64,000 nucleotides of DNA from the NCBI RefSeq assembly GCF_019511665.1, contig NZ_JAEUAW010000001.1, positions 372,001-436,000 on the forward strand, written 5' to 3'. Origin of the DNA: Microbacterium jejuense (GTDB taxonomy: Bacteria; Actinomycetota; Actinomycetes; Actinomycetales; Microbacteriaceae). Under the pieces are notes generated by a model. It was not told the origin of the DNA. It did no database searches and saw only the letters and a list, made by a program, of their open reading frames with translations. Shown here piece by piece: positions 37,515-45,444 of the stretch. How positions within the stretch are numbered: the stretch's first letter is position 1; every line of letters begins with the position of its first letter. The translations under genes and the position numbers were made by a program.

Positions 37515-37725
37515 AGCCGAAGACCGCCGGTCATCGTCGTGCGTGCGAACGCACGGGATCGAAGCACTGCAACCGCAGGGGCCCGCGCAGGTGTCACGAT
37601 GATTCTCTTGAAGCTCCGTGCGCTTGCGCCGGAGCTTTTTCCTTTGCCTGCCGAGAGCTGATGAGCGGATGCCTCCGGCCGGCGCCCCGCCATCGCGGAG
37701 CGTCTCATCCACACAAGGAGTGACC
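37515..37725 (+). promoter_or_regulatory. L10 ribosomal-protein leader with attenuator
   Basis: Long 5' leader of rplJ. AAGCTCCG (37611-37618) pairs with CGGAGCTT (37630-37637) around a nested GCGC-TT-GCGC, and is followed by a T5 run (37636-37640): a factor-independent terminator 86 bp before the rplJ start. In many bacteria the L10-(L12)4 complex binds such a leader to repress its own synthesis; that role is inferred here. Confidence 0.65.
37611..37640 (+). terminator. Terminator-like hairpin inside the rplJ leader
   Basis: 8-bp outer stem plus 4-bp inner stem, then TTTTTCC, one of the few hairpins in this window with a true T-run. It lies upstream of rplJ rather than after a gene, so attenuation is likely. 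Confidence 0.7.
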
Positions 37726-38214
37726 ATGGCGCAGAAGGATGCATCGGTCGCCGAGCTCACGAAGAACTTCGAGAACTCGAACGCCGTCCTGCTTACCGAG
37801 TACCGCGGTCTGACGGTTGCCCAGCTCAAGCAGCTGCGCAACAGCATCCGTCAGGACGCGGAATACGCCGTGGTGAAGAACACGCTGACCAAGATCGCCG
37901 CGAACAACGCGGGGATCACGGCGCTGGACGAGGACCTCAAGGGCCCCTCGGCCATCGCGTTCGTGCACGGCGACTTCGTCGCCACCGCGAAGGCTCTGCG
38001 TGACTTCGCCAAGGCCAACCCGCTTCTCGTGATCAAGGGTGGCGTTTTCGAGGGCAACGCCCTCAGCGCCGACGAGGTCAACAAGTACGCCTCGCTGGAG
38101 AGCCGTGAGGTTCTGCTGGCGAAGGCCGCGGGCATGATGAAGGCGACGATGGGCAAGGCTGCCGCCACCATCGACGCGCTTCGCGAAAAGCTGGAGACCG
38201 CCGAGGCCGCGTGA
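37726..38214 (+). CDS. rplJ: 50S ribosomal protein L10
   Basis: Base of the L7/L12 stalk on 23S rRNA. 162 residues, usual length. Seen: [20 protein letters not shown] (about 13-32), [20 protein letters not shown] (about 45-64) and [20 protein letters not shown] (about 72-91); the C-terminal helix binds L7/L12 dimers. AAGGAG gives ATG 37726. Followed by rplL after 51 bp. Confidence 0.98.
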   Translation: MAQKDASVAELTKNFENSNAVLLTEYRGLTVAQLKQLRNSIRQDAEYAVVKNTLTKIAANNAGITALDEDLKGPSAIAFVHGDFVATAKALRDFAKANPLLVIKGGVFEGNALSADEVNKYASLESREVLLAKAAGMMKATMGKAAATIDALREKLETAEAA

Positions 38215-38265
38215 GCGACCCGTACGTCTTCCCCACACAAACCCCATTTATCTAGGAGATACATC

Positions 38266-38649
38266 ATGGCGAAGCTCACCACTGAGGAGCTGCTCGAGCA
38301 GTTCGCAGGCCTGACCCTTGTCGAGCTCAGCGAGTTCGTGAAGGCGTTCGAGGAGAAGTTCGAGGTCACCGCTGCTGCTCCCGTCGCCGTTGCCGGCGCC
38401 GGTGGCGCGGGTGCCGAGGCCGCTGCCGAGGAGGAGAAGGACTCGTTCGACGTCATCCTCGAGGCTGCCGGCGACAAGAAGATCCAGGTCATCAAGACGG
38501 TCCGCGAGCTCACCTCGCTGGGCCTGGGCGAGGCCAAGGCGCTCGTCGACGGCGCTCCGAGCCCCGTCCTCGAGGGCGCGAACAAGGAGACGGCCGACAA
38601 GGCCAAGGCCGCCCTCGAAGAGGCCGGCGCGACGGTTACCCTCAAGTAA
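38266..38649 (+). CDS. rplL: 50S ribosomal protein L7/L12
   Basis: Flexible stalk protein that recruits translation GTPases. 127 residues. N-terminal dimerisation part [20 protein letters not shown], Ala/Gly hinge [20 protein letters not shown] (about 36-55), and C-terminal domain with [20 protein letters not shown] (about 72-91) and [15 protein letters not shown] precedes ATG 38266. A strong terminator follows 13 bp after the stop. Confidence 0.98.
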   Translation: MAKLTTEELLEQFAGLTLVELSEFVKAFEEKFEVTAAAPVAVAGAGGAGAEAAAEEEKDSFDVILEAAGDKKIQVIKTVRELTSLGLGEAKALVDGAPSPVLEGANKETADKAKAALEEAGATVTLK

Positions 38650-38662
38650 TCTCGTTCCTTCC

Positions 38663-38698
38663 ACGAAAGCCCCGGGTGCTCTCACCCGGGGCTTTCGT
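38663..38698. terminator. Terminator of rplJL (16-bp perfect stem)
   Basis: ACGAAAGCCCCGGGTG (38663-38678) pairs perfectly with CACCCGGGGCTTTCGT (38683-38698), loop CTCT. Confidence 0.9.
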
Positions 38699-38829
38699 CA
38701 TGCCCGGGCGGTCCGTACACGAGTGACCACTGATCGACTTCAGTAAGCCCTATCTCGCACCGAAGGCCGGCTTGCACCCCTGATTTCCCGGAAAGTCTTG
38801 CGTTCCGGCATCCACTCTGGCAAGAATGA

Positions 38830-38855
38830 GAAAGCGCATTCCAGAAAGCGCATTC
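38830..38855 (+). promoter_or_regulatory. Tandem LacI-type operators before the first MalFG cluster
   Basis: GAAAGCGCATTC occurs twice, at 38830-38841 and 38844-38855, 14 bp apart. Each copy is a 12-bp near-palindrome (one mismatched pair) with the central GCGC typical of LacI-family sites. About 90 bp upstream of the permease start; the LacI-DUF6807 protein encoded downstream is the likely ligand. Confidence 0.6.
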
Positions 38856-38937
38856 TCGACTCTTCGACGACGATGAATCCGGAGGACGCGGTGACGACGA
38901 CGCACCGTCCCGACAGCGGGCCGCACGGAGCCGCGAC

Positions 38938-39864
38938 ATGAGCGCGCTCGGCGAGCTCACCCGTCTCAAAGGCGCCAAGGCGGTCGGCAAGAAGCAGAAC
39001 AAGGCGGCGTACCTGTTCCTCACGCCGTGGTTCGTGGGCCTCGCCCTCGTGACGATCGGCCCGATGATCGCCTCGTTCGCGCTCTCATTCACTCGGTACA
39101 ACCTGCTGAGCCCGCCGAAGTTCAACGGCTTCGACAACTACGTGCGGATGTGGGAGGACGAGCGCCTGCACACCGCGCTGCAGGTGACCTTCACCTACGT
39201 GTTCGTGTCGGTGCCGCTGCAGCTGGCGGTCGCGCTGTTCCTCGCGATCGTGCTGGACCGCGGACTGCGCGGACTGGCCTTCTACCGATCGGCGTTCTAC
39301 CTGCCGTCGCTGCTCGGTGCCAGCGTGGCGATCGCGATGCTGTGGCGCCAGATCTTCGGCGTCGACGGGCTCATCAACCAGGTGCTCGCGTGGTTCGGCA
39401 TCGAGGGGCAGGGGTGGATCTCGAGCCCCGACACGGCGCTCGGCACGCTCATGATCCTGAACGTGTGGACCTTCGGGTCGCCCATGGTCATCTTCCTCGC
39501 CGGCCTCCGCCAGATCCCGTCGATGTACTACGAGGCCGCCGCCGTCGACGGCGCGACGCGGCGCCAGCAGCTCTTCCGCATCACGATCCCGCTGCTCACG
39601 CCGATCATCTTCTTCAACGCCGTGCTGCAGCTGATCGGAACGTTCCAGTCGTTCACGCAGGCCTACATCGTCTCGGGCGGCACCGGCGGGCCGGTCGACT
39701 CCACGCTCTTCTACACGCTGTACCTGTACCAGCAGGGCTTCTCGAACTTCAACATGGGCTACGCCTCGGCGATGGCCTGGCTCCTGCTCATCATCACCGC
39801 ACTGCTGACCGTGGTCGCGTTCTGGTCCTCCAAGTTCTGGGTGTTCTACGATGACGAAAATTGA
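38938..39864 (+). CDS. Carbohydrate ABC transporter permease, MalF type (cluster 1)
   Basis: 308 residues, six hydrophobic helices. Opening AAYLFLTPWFVGLALVTIGP (about 24-43) and the ATPase-contact EAA loop YEAAAVDGATRRQQLFRITI (about 198-217) mark a CUT1 permease. GGAG precedes ATG 38938. The next permease starts 14 bp before this gene ends. Imports an oligosaccharide or glycoside of unknown identity. Confidence 0.93.
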   Translation: MSALGELTRLKGAKAVGKKQNKAAYLFLTPWFVGLALVTIGPMIASFALSFTRYNLLSPPKFNGFDNYVRMWEDERLHTALQVTFTYVFVSVPLQLAVALFLAIVLDRGLRGLAFYRSAFYLPSLLGASVAIAMLWRQIFGVDGLINQVLAWFGIEGQGWISSPDTALGTLMILNVWTFGSPMVIFLAGLRQIPSMYYEAAAVDGATRRQQLFRITIPLLTPIIFFNAVLQLIGTFQSFTQAYIVSGGTGGPVDSTLFYTLYLYQQGFSNFNMGYASAMAWLLLIITALLTVVAFWSSKFWVFYDDEN

Positions 39865-40771
39865 TCCCGAGCCCCTCGTGGCCCTTCCCACCGAGACGGT
39901 CGTCACGGGCCGTCCGCCGGCGCGGCGCCAGCCGAACCCGTTCCGCAAGCCGCTGACGAGCATCATCCGGCACGCGCTGCTGATCGCACTGGCCGCGCTC
40001 ATGCTCTACCCGGTGATCTGGATGGTCGTGAGCTCACTGCGGCCGAACGACGAGATCTTCCGCGAGCCGGGGATCGTCTTCGACAGCTTCGAGATCTCCA
40101 ACTACACCGACGGCTGGACGGCGCTGCAGTACCCCTTCAACGTCTACCTGTGGAACTCGGCCGTGATCGTCGCCGGCTGCATCGCCGGCAATCTCATCTC
40201 GTGCTCGATGGCCGCCTACGCGTTCGCCCGGCTGGAGTTCACGGCCAAGCGGCTGTGGTTCGGCATCATGCTTCTGAGCATCATGCTCCCGATCCACGTG
40301 ATCATCGTGCCGCAGTACATCCTGTTCTCTCAGCTGGGCTGGGTGAACACGTTCCTGCCGCTGATCGTGCCGAAGCTGCTGGCCGTGGACGCGTTCTTCG
40401 TCTTCTTGATGGTGCAGTTCATCCGCGGCATCCCGAAGGAGCTGGATGAGGCCGCGCGCATCGACGGCGCCGGCCACCCGCGCATCTTTCTGCAGGTGAT
40501 CCTGCCGCTCATGACGCCGGCGCTCGCCACCACCGCGATCTTCACCTTCATCTGGACGTGGAACGACTTCTTCTCGCAGCTGGTGTTCCTCACCAAGCCC
40601 GAGCTGTACACCGTTCCGCTCGCGCTGCGCTCGTTCGAAGACGCCCAGAGCGTCACCAACTACGCCCAGATGTTCGCCATGAGCGTCGTCTCGCTCGTAC
40701 CCATCTTCCTGATCTTCCTGTTCGGCCAGAAGTTCCTCATCAAGGGAATCGCGACGACCGGGATCAAGTGA
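39851..40771 (+). CDS. Carbohydrate ABC transporter permease, MalG type (cluster 1)
   Basis: 306 residues; N-terminal cytoplasmic tail, six helices, MLYPVIWMVVSSLRPNDEIF (about 56-75), and EAA loop DEAARIDGAGHPRIFLQVIL (about 199-218). Partner of the preceding MalF-type permease; overlap of 14 bp suggests coupled translation. Downstream GC hairpin CATCCAG/CTGGATG (40772-40790) may damp expression before the binding-protein gene. Confidence 0.93.
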   Translation: MTKIDPEPLVALPTETVVTGRPPARRQPNPFRKPLTSIIRHALLIALAALMLYPVIWMVVSSLRPNDEIFREPGIVFDSFEISNYTDGWTALQYPFNVYLWNSAVIVAGCIAGNLISCSMAAYAFARLEFTAKRLWFGIMLLSIMLPIHVIIVPQYILFSQLGWVNTFLPLIVPKLLAVDAFFVFLMVQFIRGIPKELDEAARIDGAGHPRIFLQVILPLMTPALATTAIFTFIWTWNDFFSQLVFLTKPELYTVPLALRSFEDAQSVTNYAQMFAMSVVSLVPIFLIFLFGQKFLIKGIATTGIK

Positions 40772-40876
40772 CATCCAGAGGCACTGGATGCCGCACACGC
40801 AGTTCGCGGGCCGCACGGTCCGTCCTCATCACACCGCACCACCCACACACCGACTCCGGTCGAAAGGATGCAAGAC

Positions 40877-42220
40877 ATGCGACGCAATCGAACCGCAGCC
40901 CGCTGGGCGCAGTTCGCCGCGTTCGGCGCAGCGACGACGCTCGCGCTGACCGCGTGCGCGAGCGGGACCCCCGCCGAAGAGCCCGACACCGGTCCGACCC
41001 TGTCGGACGAACCGGTCACCCTCACCTTCACGTGGTGGGGCAACGACGTCCGCCACGAGATCACGCAGCAGCTGATCGACGCCTTCGAGGCCGAGCACGA
41101 CAACATCACCATCGAGCCGCAGTACACGGACTGGGCCGGATACTGGGACAAGCTCGCGACCACGGTGGCCGCCGGCGATGCGCCGGACATCATCCAGATG
41201 GACGAGAAGCAACTGTCGACGTACGCGGCCAACGGTGTGCTGCTCGACCTCGGCAGCCTCGGCGATCTGCTGCCGACCGGGGACTTCCCCGACTCGGTGC
41301 TGGGCACCGGCGCCCTCGACGGCACGCAGTACGGCATCCCGGTCGGGATCAACACGTACACCTACATGGCCAACACCGACCTCCTCGACAGCCTCGGCAT
41401 CGACCTGCCGGACGACGAGACCTGGTCGTGGGACGACCTCAACGAGATCGCCGAAGAGGTCACCGAGAAGAGCGGCGGCGCGGTCGTCGGCTCGCAATCG
41501 TGGGGCTTCGAGGACGGCGGTCTCAACAACTGGCTGCGCCAGCACGGCGAGTCGCTGTACGCCGAAGACGGCTCGCCCGAGGTCGCCGCGAGCGAGAAGA
41601 CCCTCGCGGCGTGGTGGCAGAACCTGCTCGACGTCACGGAGGCGGGCGGCACGCCCGACCCGTCGGCGACGATCGAACGCGAGTCGGCCGGTCTCGCCGA
41701 GTCGTTCACCGCGACCAACCAGTCCGCGTTCGGCCCGTGGTGGTCGAACCAGGTGGCGGCGCTGCGGTCGGCGAGCGGCCAGACGCTCGTGCCGCTCATG
41801 GTGCCCACCACCGACGAAGGCGAGAGCGCGTCGGCGTACTACAAGCCGTCGATGTTCTGGTCGGCCTCGGCGAAGACCGAGCATCCGGCGGAAGTCGCGC
41901 TGTTCCTCGACTTCCTGGCGAACAGCGAGGAGGCGGCCGACCTGCTGCTCGCCGAGCGCGGCGTGCCGGCGAACGAGAAGATCCGCGAGTACATCACGCC
42001 CAAGCTCGGCGAGGTCGACCAGGAGGTCGTCGCGTTCCTCGACGAGATCGAGCCGCGCGTCGGCGACGCGCCGCCGGCGACCCCGCCCGGCGGTGGGGCG
42101 ATCGAGACGATCATCGACCAGCACACTCAGAAGGTGCTGTTCGGAGAGCTGACGCCCGCCGATGCCGCGAAGAGCTTCATCAAGGAGCTGCAGCAGGCGC
42201 TGGACGACGCCGCCATCTAG
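40877..42220 (+). CDS. Carbohydrate ABC transporter substrate-binding lipoprotein (cluster 1)
   Basis: 447 residues; lipoprotein signal with lipobox LTAC, Cys27. Mature part is an extracellular solute-binding family 1 protein: VTLTFTWWGNDVRHEITQQL (about 46-65), DKLATTVAAGDAPDIIQMDE, and AYYKPSMFWSASAKTEHPAE near 320. AAAGGA at 40863-40868 is 8 nt before ATG 40877, preferred over ATG 40868, which overlaps that site. Third gene of cluster 1. Confidence 0.92.
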   Translation: MRRNRTAARWAQFAAFGAATTLALTACASGTPAEEPDTGPTLSDEPVTLTFTWWGNDVRHEITQQLIDAFEAEHDNITIEPQYTDWAGYWDKLATTVAAGDAPDIIQMDEKQLSTYAANGVLLDLGSLGDLLPTGDFPDSVLGTGALDGTQYGIPVGINTYTYMANTDLLDSLGIDLPDDETWSWDDLNEIAEEVTEKSGGAVVGSQSWGFEDGGLNNWLRQHGESLYAEDGSPEVAASEKTLAAWWQNLLDVTEAGGTPDPSATIERESAGLAESFTATNQSAFGPWWSNQVAALRSASGQTLVPLMVPTTDEGESASAYYKPSMFWSASAKTEHPAEVALFLDFLANSEEAADLLLAERGVPANEKIREYITPKLGEVDQEVVAFLDEIEPRVGDAPPATPPGGGAIETIIDQHTQKVLFGELTPADAAKSFIKELQQALDDAAI

Positions 42221-42228
42221 CCGGCGAG

Positions 42229-42262
42229 CGGGCCGCGTCGTCCCCCCCCGCGGCGCGGCCCG
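42229..42262. terminator. Possible terminator after the cluster 1 binding-protein gene
   Basis: CGGGCCGCG (42229-42237) pairs with CGCGGCCCG (42254-42262), just after the stop; the loop contains a run of eight C (42242-42249). Confidence 0.45.
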
Positions 42263-42460
42263 TCGCCCCCGGACCGCACGGGACCGGACCGATGTGATGA
42301 GGAGTCCGGTCCCGGGCGGCACCGTCCTGGCGCCCTCCCGGAACGACGCGTGCCGCGGCGGAGCCGCTGCCGAAAGTCCCCGTGCGGCATCCACCATCCG
42401 GCGCGCATGCGCCGCACCGTGCTCGCGCACGCCCATGATTGACGAAAGAGAGGATCCGCG

Positions 42461-44317
42461 TTGACCGAGGTCACGTCGCGCCCCATCACGATGGCGCAGG
42501 TCGCACAGTACGCCGGTGTGTCACAGGCGTCGGTGTCGCGCGTCCTCAACGGGGTCGCCACGGTCGACCCCGCGATCGTCGCCAAGGTGAACCGTGCCGT
42601 CGCCGCGCTGAACTACTCGCCGAGCGAAGCGGCGCGCAGCCTGGTGCGGGGGAGCAGCCACACGATCGCGCTGCTCGTGCCGGATCTCGAGAACCCGCTG
42701 TTCCAGGGTGTGCTCAAGGGGCTGACCGTCGCCGCGGCGCGTGACGGCTACCGCGTGCTGGTGGCAGACAGCGCCGAGGCTGTCGGCGTGGAGGCCGAGA
42801 TCGCGAGTGAGGCGCGCAGCAAGTGCGACGCGCTCGTGCTCGTCTCACCCCGCATGCCCGACGCCGAGCTGCGCGACCTCATCCAGCGCACCACCCCGGT
42901 CGTCGTGGTGAACCGGCGCGTCGACGACACACCGGCGGCGCAGTTGTCGGTGGACTACGCGACCGCTGTCAAGGAGCTCGGCATCCACCTGCGCGGGTTC
43001 GGCCATCGGCGCATCGCGTACGTCGCCGGCCCGCCGCTCAGCTACGCCAACGAGCTGCGCGCGCAGGGCCTCGGCGAGCTCGCGAGGGAGTACCCCGACC
43101 TGGAGTTCCTCACGATCCCGGCCGGGTCGAGCATGGAGTCCGGCTACGACGCCGCCGACGCGGTGCTCGAGACCGGGGCGACCGCCGCCATCGCCTTCAA
43201 CGACCTCGTCGCCCTCGGTCTGATGTCGCGGCTGCGCGAGGTCGGCGTGGAGGTGCCTGAACAACTGTCCATCGTCGGGATCGACGACATCCCGCAGTCC
43301 CGTTTCGCCGCCCCGCCGCTCACGACCATGTCGGTCCCGCGGATCGAGATCGGGCGGCAGGCCTGGAATCGCATGCGTCAAGCTCTGGACGGCGAGGACG
43401 CCGGCCACCCCCTGTTCTATCGTCCGGTCCTCGTGCCCCGTCGCAGCTCGGGCCCCGCCTCGCACGCCAGCGGCTGGGTCGGTCCCGCCCGCCCCGTGCT
43501 GCGGCTCGGGTCGACGGTCGTCGCCCAGTACGAAGAGGGCACGAGCGTCGACTCGGTGCTGTCGCCCCGGCCGTACCTCGACGCGGTCATCTCGCGCACC
43601 GGCACGCCGCTGACGGTCACCGAGCCGACCGACCACCCGCACCACCTGGGCGTCAGCCTCGCGATCGCAGACGTCAACGGCACGTCGTACTGGGGCGGGC
43701 GCACGTACGTGCGCGGCGAGGGCTCGATCATGGTGCCCAACCACGGCCGGCAGCGCCGCGACCGCCTGCACATCGACGGGCACGTGCTCGACGAGCGGCT
43801 CAGCTGGGTCGACGAGAACGGCACGACGCAGCTCGTCGAAGTGCGCGAGTTGCGTTCGGCCGAGCTCGAGAACGGCTGGGCGCTGCGCTGGCGCAGCCAC
43901 CTCAAGGCGACGCTGGATGCCATCACCTTCGGCTCGCCCGCCACCAACGGCCGCGAGGGCGCGGGGTACGGCGGCATCTTCTGGCGCTTCGCCCCCGAGA
44001 TCGCCCGCGTGTTCAGTCCCGCCGGCGACACCGAGCGCGAGGTCCACGGGGCGGCGACGGAGTGGCTGGCATTCACGTTCCCCGACCGCGGCACGACGGT
44101 CGTGCTGACGCAGGGGACCGAGCGGATGCCGTGGTTCGTACGGTTCGCCGAGTATCTGGGCGCGGGGCCCTCCGTCGCGTGGGACGAGCCGCGCACGATC
44201 CCCGAGGGCGGCGAGCTCGACCTCGAGCTGACGGCCTACGTGCTCGACGACGAGCTCGCGGACGCCTCCGCGGTGGAGGCCGCGCTGCCGCGGCTGCGCG
44301 CCGAGGCGGGCCTGTGA
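42461..44317 (+). CDS. LacI-family regulator fused to a DUF6807 (PmoA-type) domain
   Basis: 618 residues from TTG 42461 (AGAGAGG upstream). Residues 9-57 are a LacI helix-turn-helix (TMAQVAQYAGVSQASVSRVL), and 66-325 a periplasmic-binding-type sensor (TIALLVPDLENPLFQGVLKG, LSIVGIDDIPQSRFAAPPLT). From about 345 to 615 comes a different domain: DHPHHLGVSLAIADVNGTSY, TYVRGEGSIMVPNH, GAGYGGIFWRFAPE and ATEWLAFTF. These are hallmarks of DUF6807/PmoA, a beta-sandwich family common beside sugar dehydrogenases despite its methane-oxygenase name. A normal LacI protein ends near 340 aa. Stop overlaps the dehydrogenase start by 4 bp. Confidence 0.85.
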   Translation: MTEVTSRPITMAQVAQYAGVSQASVSRVLNGVATVDPAIVAKVNRAVAALNYSPSEAARSLVRGSSHTIALLVPDLENPLFQGVLKGLTVAAARDGYRVLVADSAEAVGVEAEIASEARSKCDALVLVSPRMPDAELRDLIQRTTPVVVVNRRVDDTPAAQLSVDYATAVKELGIHLRGFGHRRIAYVAGPPLSYANELRAQGLGELAREYPDLEFLTIPAGSSMESGYDAADAVLETGATAAIAFNDLVALGLMSRLREVGVEVPEQLSIVGIDDIPQSRFAAPPLTTMSVPRIEIGRQAWNRMRQALDGEDAGHPLFYRPVLVPRRSSGPASHASGWVGPARPVLRLGSTVVAQYEEGTSVDSVLSPRPYLDAVISRTGTPLTVTEPTDHPHHLGVSLAIADVNGTSYWGGRTYVRGEGSIMVPNHGRQRRDRLHIDGHVLDERLSWVDENGTTQLVEVRELRSAELENGWALRWRSHLKATLDAITFGSPATNGREGAGYGGIFWRFAPEIARVFSPAGDTEREVHGAATEWLAFTFPDRGTTVVLTQGTERMPWFVRFAEYLGAGPSVAWDEPRTIPEGGELDLELTAYVLDDELADASAVEAALPRLRAEAGL

Positions 44318-45423
44318 CCGGCCGCCTGCGGGTCGGGATCGCCGGCGTTCACGGCCACGGGCGCTCGCACGTCGACGCGACGCTCGCCCGCGCGAAGGAT
44401 CTCGAGCTCGTCGCGGTCGCCGATCCCCGCGGGGGCGGAGATGTGCCCGGCACCACTCGCGTCTTCGCGGACGCGGCGGCGATGCTCACGGAGGTCGAGC
44501 TCGACATCGCGATCCTCAGCACGCCCATCCCCACCCACACCGAGCTCGCCGCTCTGGGCCTCTCGCGGGGTGCGCACGTACTGCTCGAGAAGCCGCCCGT
44601 GCCATCGGTCGCCGATCATCGCAGGCTGCTGCGAGAAGTGGATGCCGCATCCCGGGCGGTGCAGGTCGGGTTCCAGTCGCTGGGCAGCGCCGGGGTGCCG
44701 GCCGCTGCAGAGGTCGCGGCATCCGGCACCATCGGCGAGGTGCTGCACTTCGGCGCCGTCGGGCTGTGGTCGCGGTCGGAGGAGTACTGGCGCCGCGCGC
44801 CGTGGGCGGGCCATCGCGTGATCGACGGACGCCTCGTCGCCGACGGTGTCGTGACCAACCCGCTGGCACATGCCGTGGCGACCGCGTTCGCCATCGCTGG
44901 TGCCACCGAGCCGGAGGACGTCGCCGAGGTGGACGCCGACCTGCGCCGCGCGAACGACATGGACACCGACGACACCTCGTCGCTCGTGGTGCGGCTGCGC
45001 GACGGCTCACGCCTGGCGGCCGGCCTCGCCGTGACGGCCACCGAACGTCACGAGCCGTACGTCCTGGTGCGCGGCACGCGCGGTCACCTCGTCTACCACT
45101 ACACGCTCGACACGCTCCACATCTTCCGCGACGGGCGGGCGCTGCCGCGCACCTTCGAGTTCGCGCGGGTCGCGCTGCTGGACGACCTCGTGGCCCACAT
45201 CAGGCAAGGGTCCGCCCTCGTGGCGCCCCTGTCGCGGACCGGCGCCTTCACGCGCGTGCTCGAGGCGGTGGTCACCGGACCGGCGCCGACGGCGCTGGAC
45301 CCACGACTGGTGCGGGTGGCGGCATCCGAAGGCGAGACGTTCCGCACCGTCGAGGGCGTCGAGGACGCATGCGAGGCGGTGGCCTGGCAGGGGCGGACGT
45401 TCAGCGAGCTGGGCCTTCTCTGA
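44314..45423 (+). CDS. Gfo/Idh/MocA-family sugar dehydrogenase (second copy)
   Basis: 369 residues from GTG 44314, overlapping the regulator stop (GTGA). Rossmann start RVGIAGVHGHGRSHVDATLA (about 6-25), Glu-Lys-Pro motif at 92-94 (VLLEKPPV), and the C-terminal domain with LVADGVVTNPLAHAVATAF (about 176-194). Likely oxidises the sugar brought in by cluster 1, working with the DUF6807 protein fused to the regulator. Not closely similar by eye to the copy at 30667. Confidence 0.88.
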   Translation: MTGRLRVGIAGVHGHGRSHVDATLARAKDLELVAVADPRGGGDVPGTTRVFADAAAMLTEVELDIAILSTPIPTHTELAALGLSRGAHVLLEKPPVPSVADHRRLLREVDAASRAVQVGFQSLGSAGVPAAAEVAASGTIGEVLHFGAVGLWSRSEEYWRRAPWAGHRVIDGRLVADGVVTNPLAHAVATAFAIAGATEPEDVAEVDADLRRANDMDTDDTSSLVVRLRDGSRLAAGLAVTATERHEPYVLVRGTRGHLVYHYTLDTLHIFRDGRALPRTFEFARVALLDDLVAHIRQGSALVAPLSRTGAFTRVLEAVVTGPAPTALDPRLVRVAASEGETFRTVEGVEDACEAVAWQGRTFSELGLL

Positions 45424-45444
45424 CCGACGGGGATCCGGCGGCGG

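Larger units (their letters stand above)
37332..37725. other. Intergenic stretch: repeat copy B, promoter and L10 leader
   Basis: 394 bp before rplJ with no gene. From left to right it holds repeat copy B (37362-37434), a SigA-type promoter (37480-37508), and a leader of about 210 nt with an intrinsic terminator-like hairpin (37611-37640) and the rplJ ribosome-binding site AAGGAG. Confidence 0.7.

Noticed and set aside
42242..42249. Run of eight C as a phase-variation tract
   Set aside because: It lies outside coding sequence, in the loop of a putative terminator, so slippage would have little obvious effect.
42461..44317. Methane/ammonia monooxygenase subunit suggested by the PmoA label
   Set aside because: The PmoA name of DUF6807 is historical; no membrane helices or copper ligands are seen, and context is sugar metabolism.
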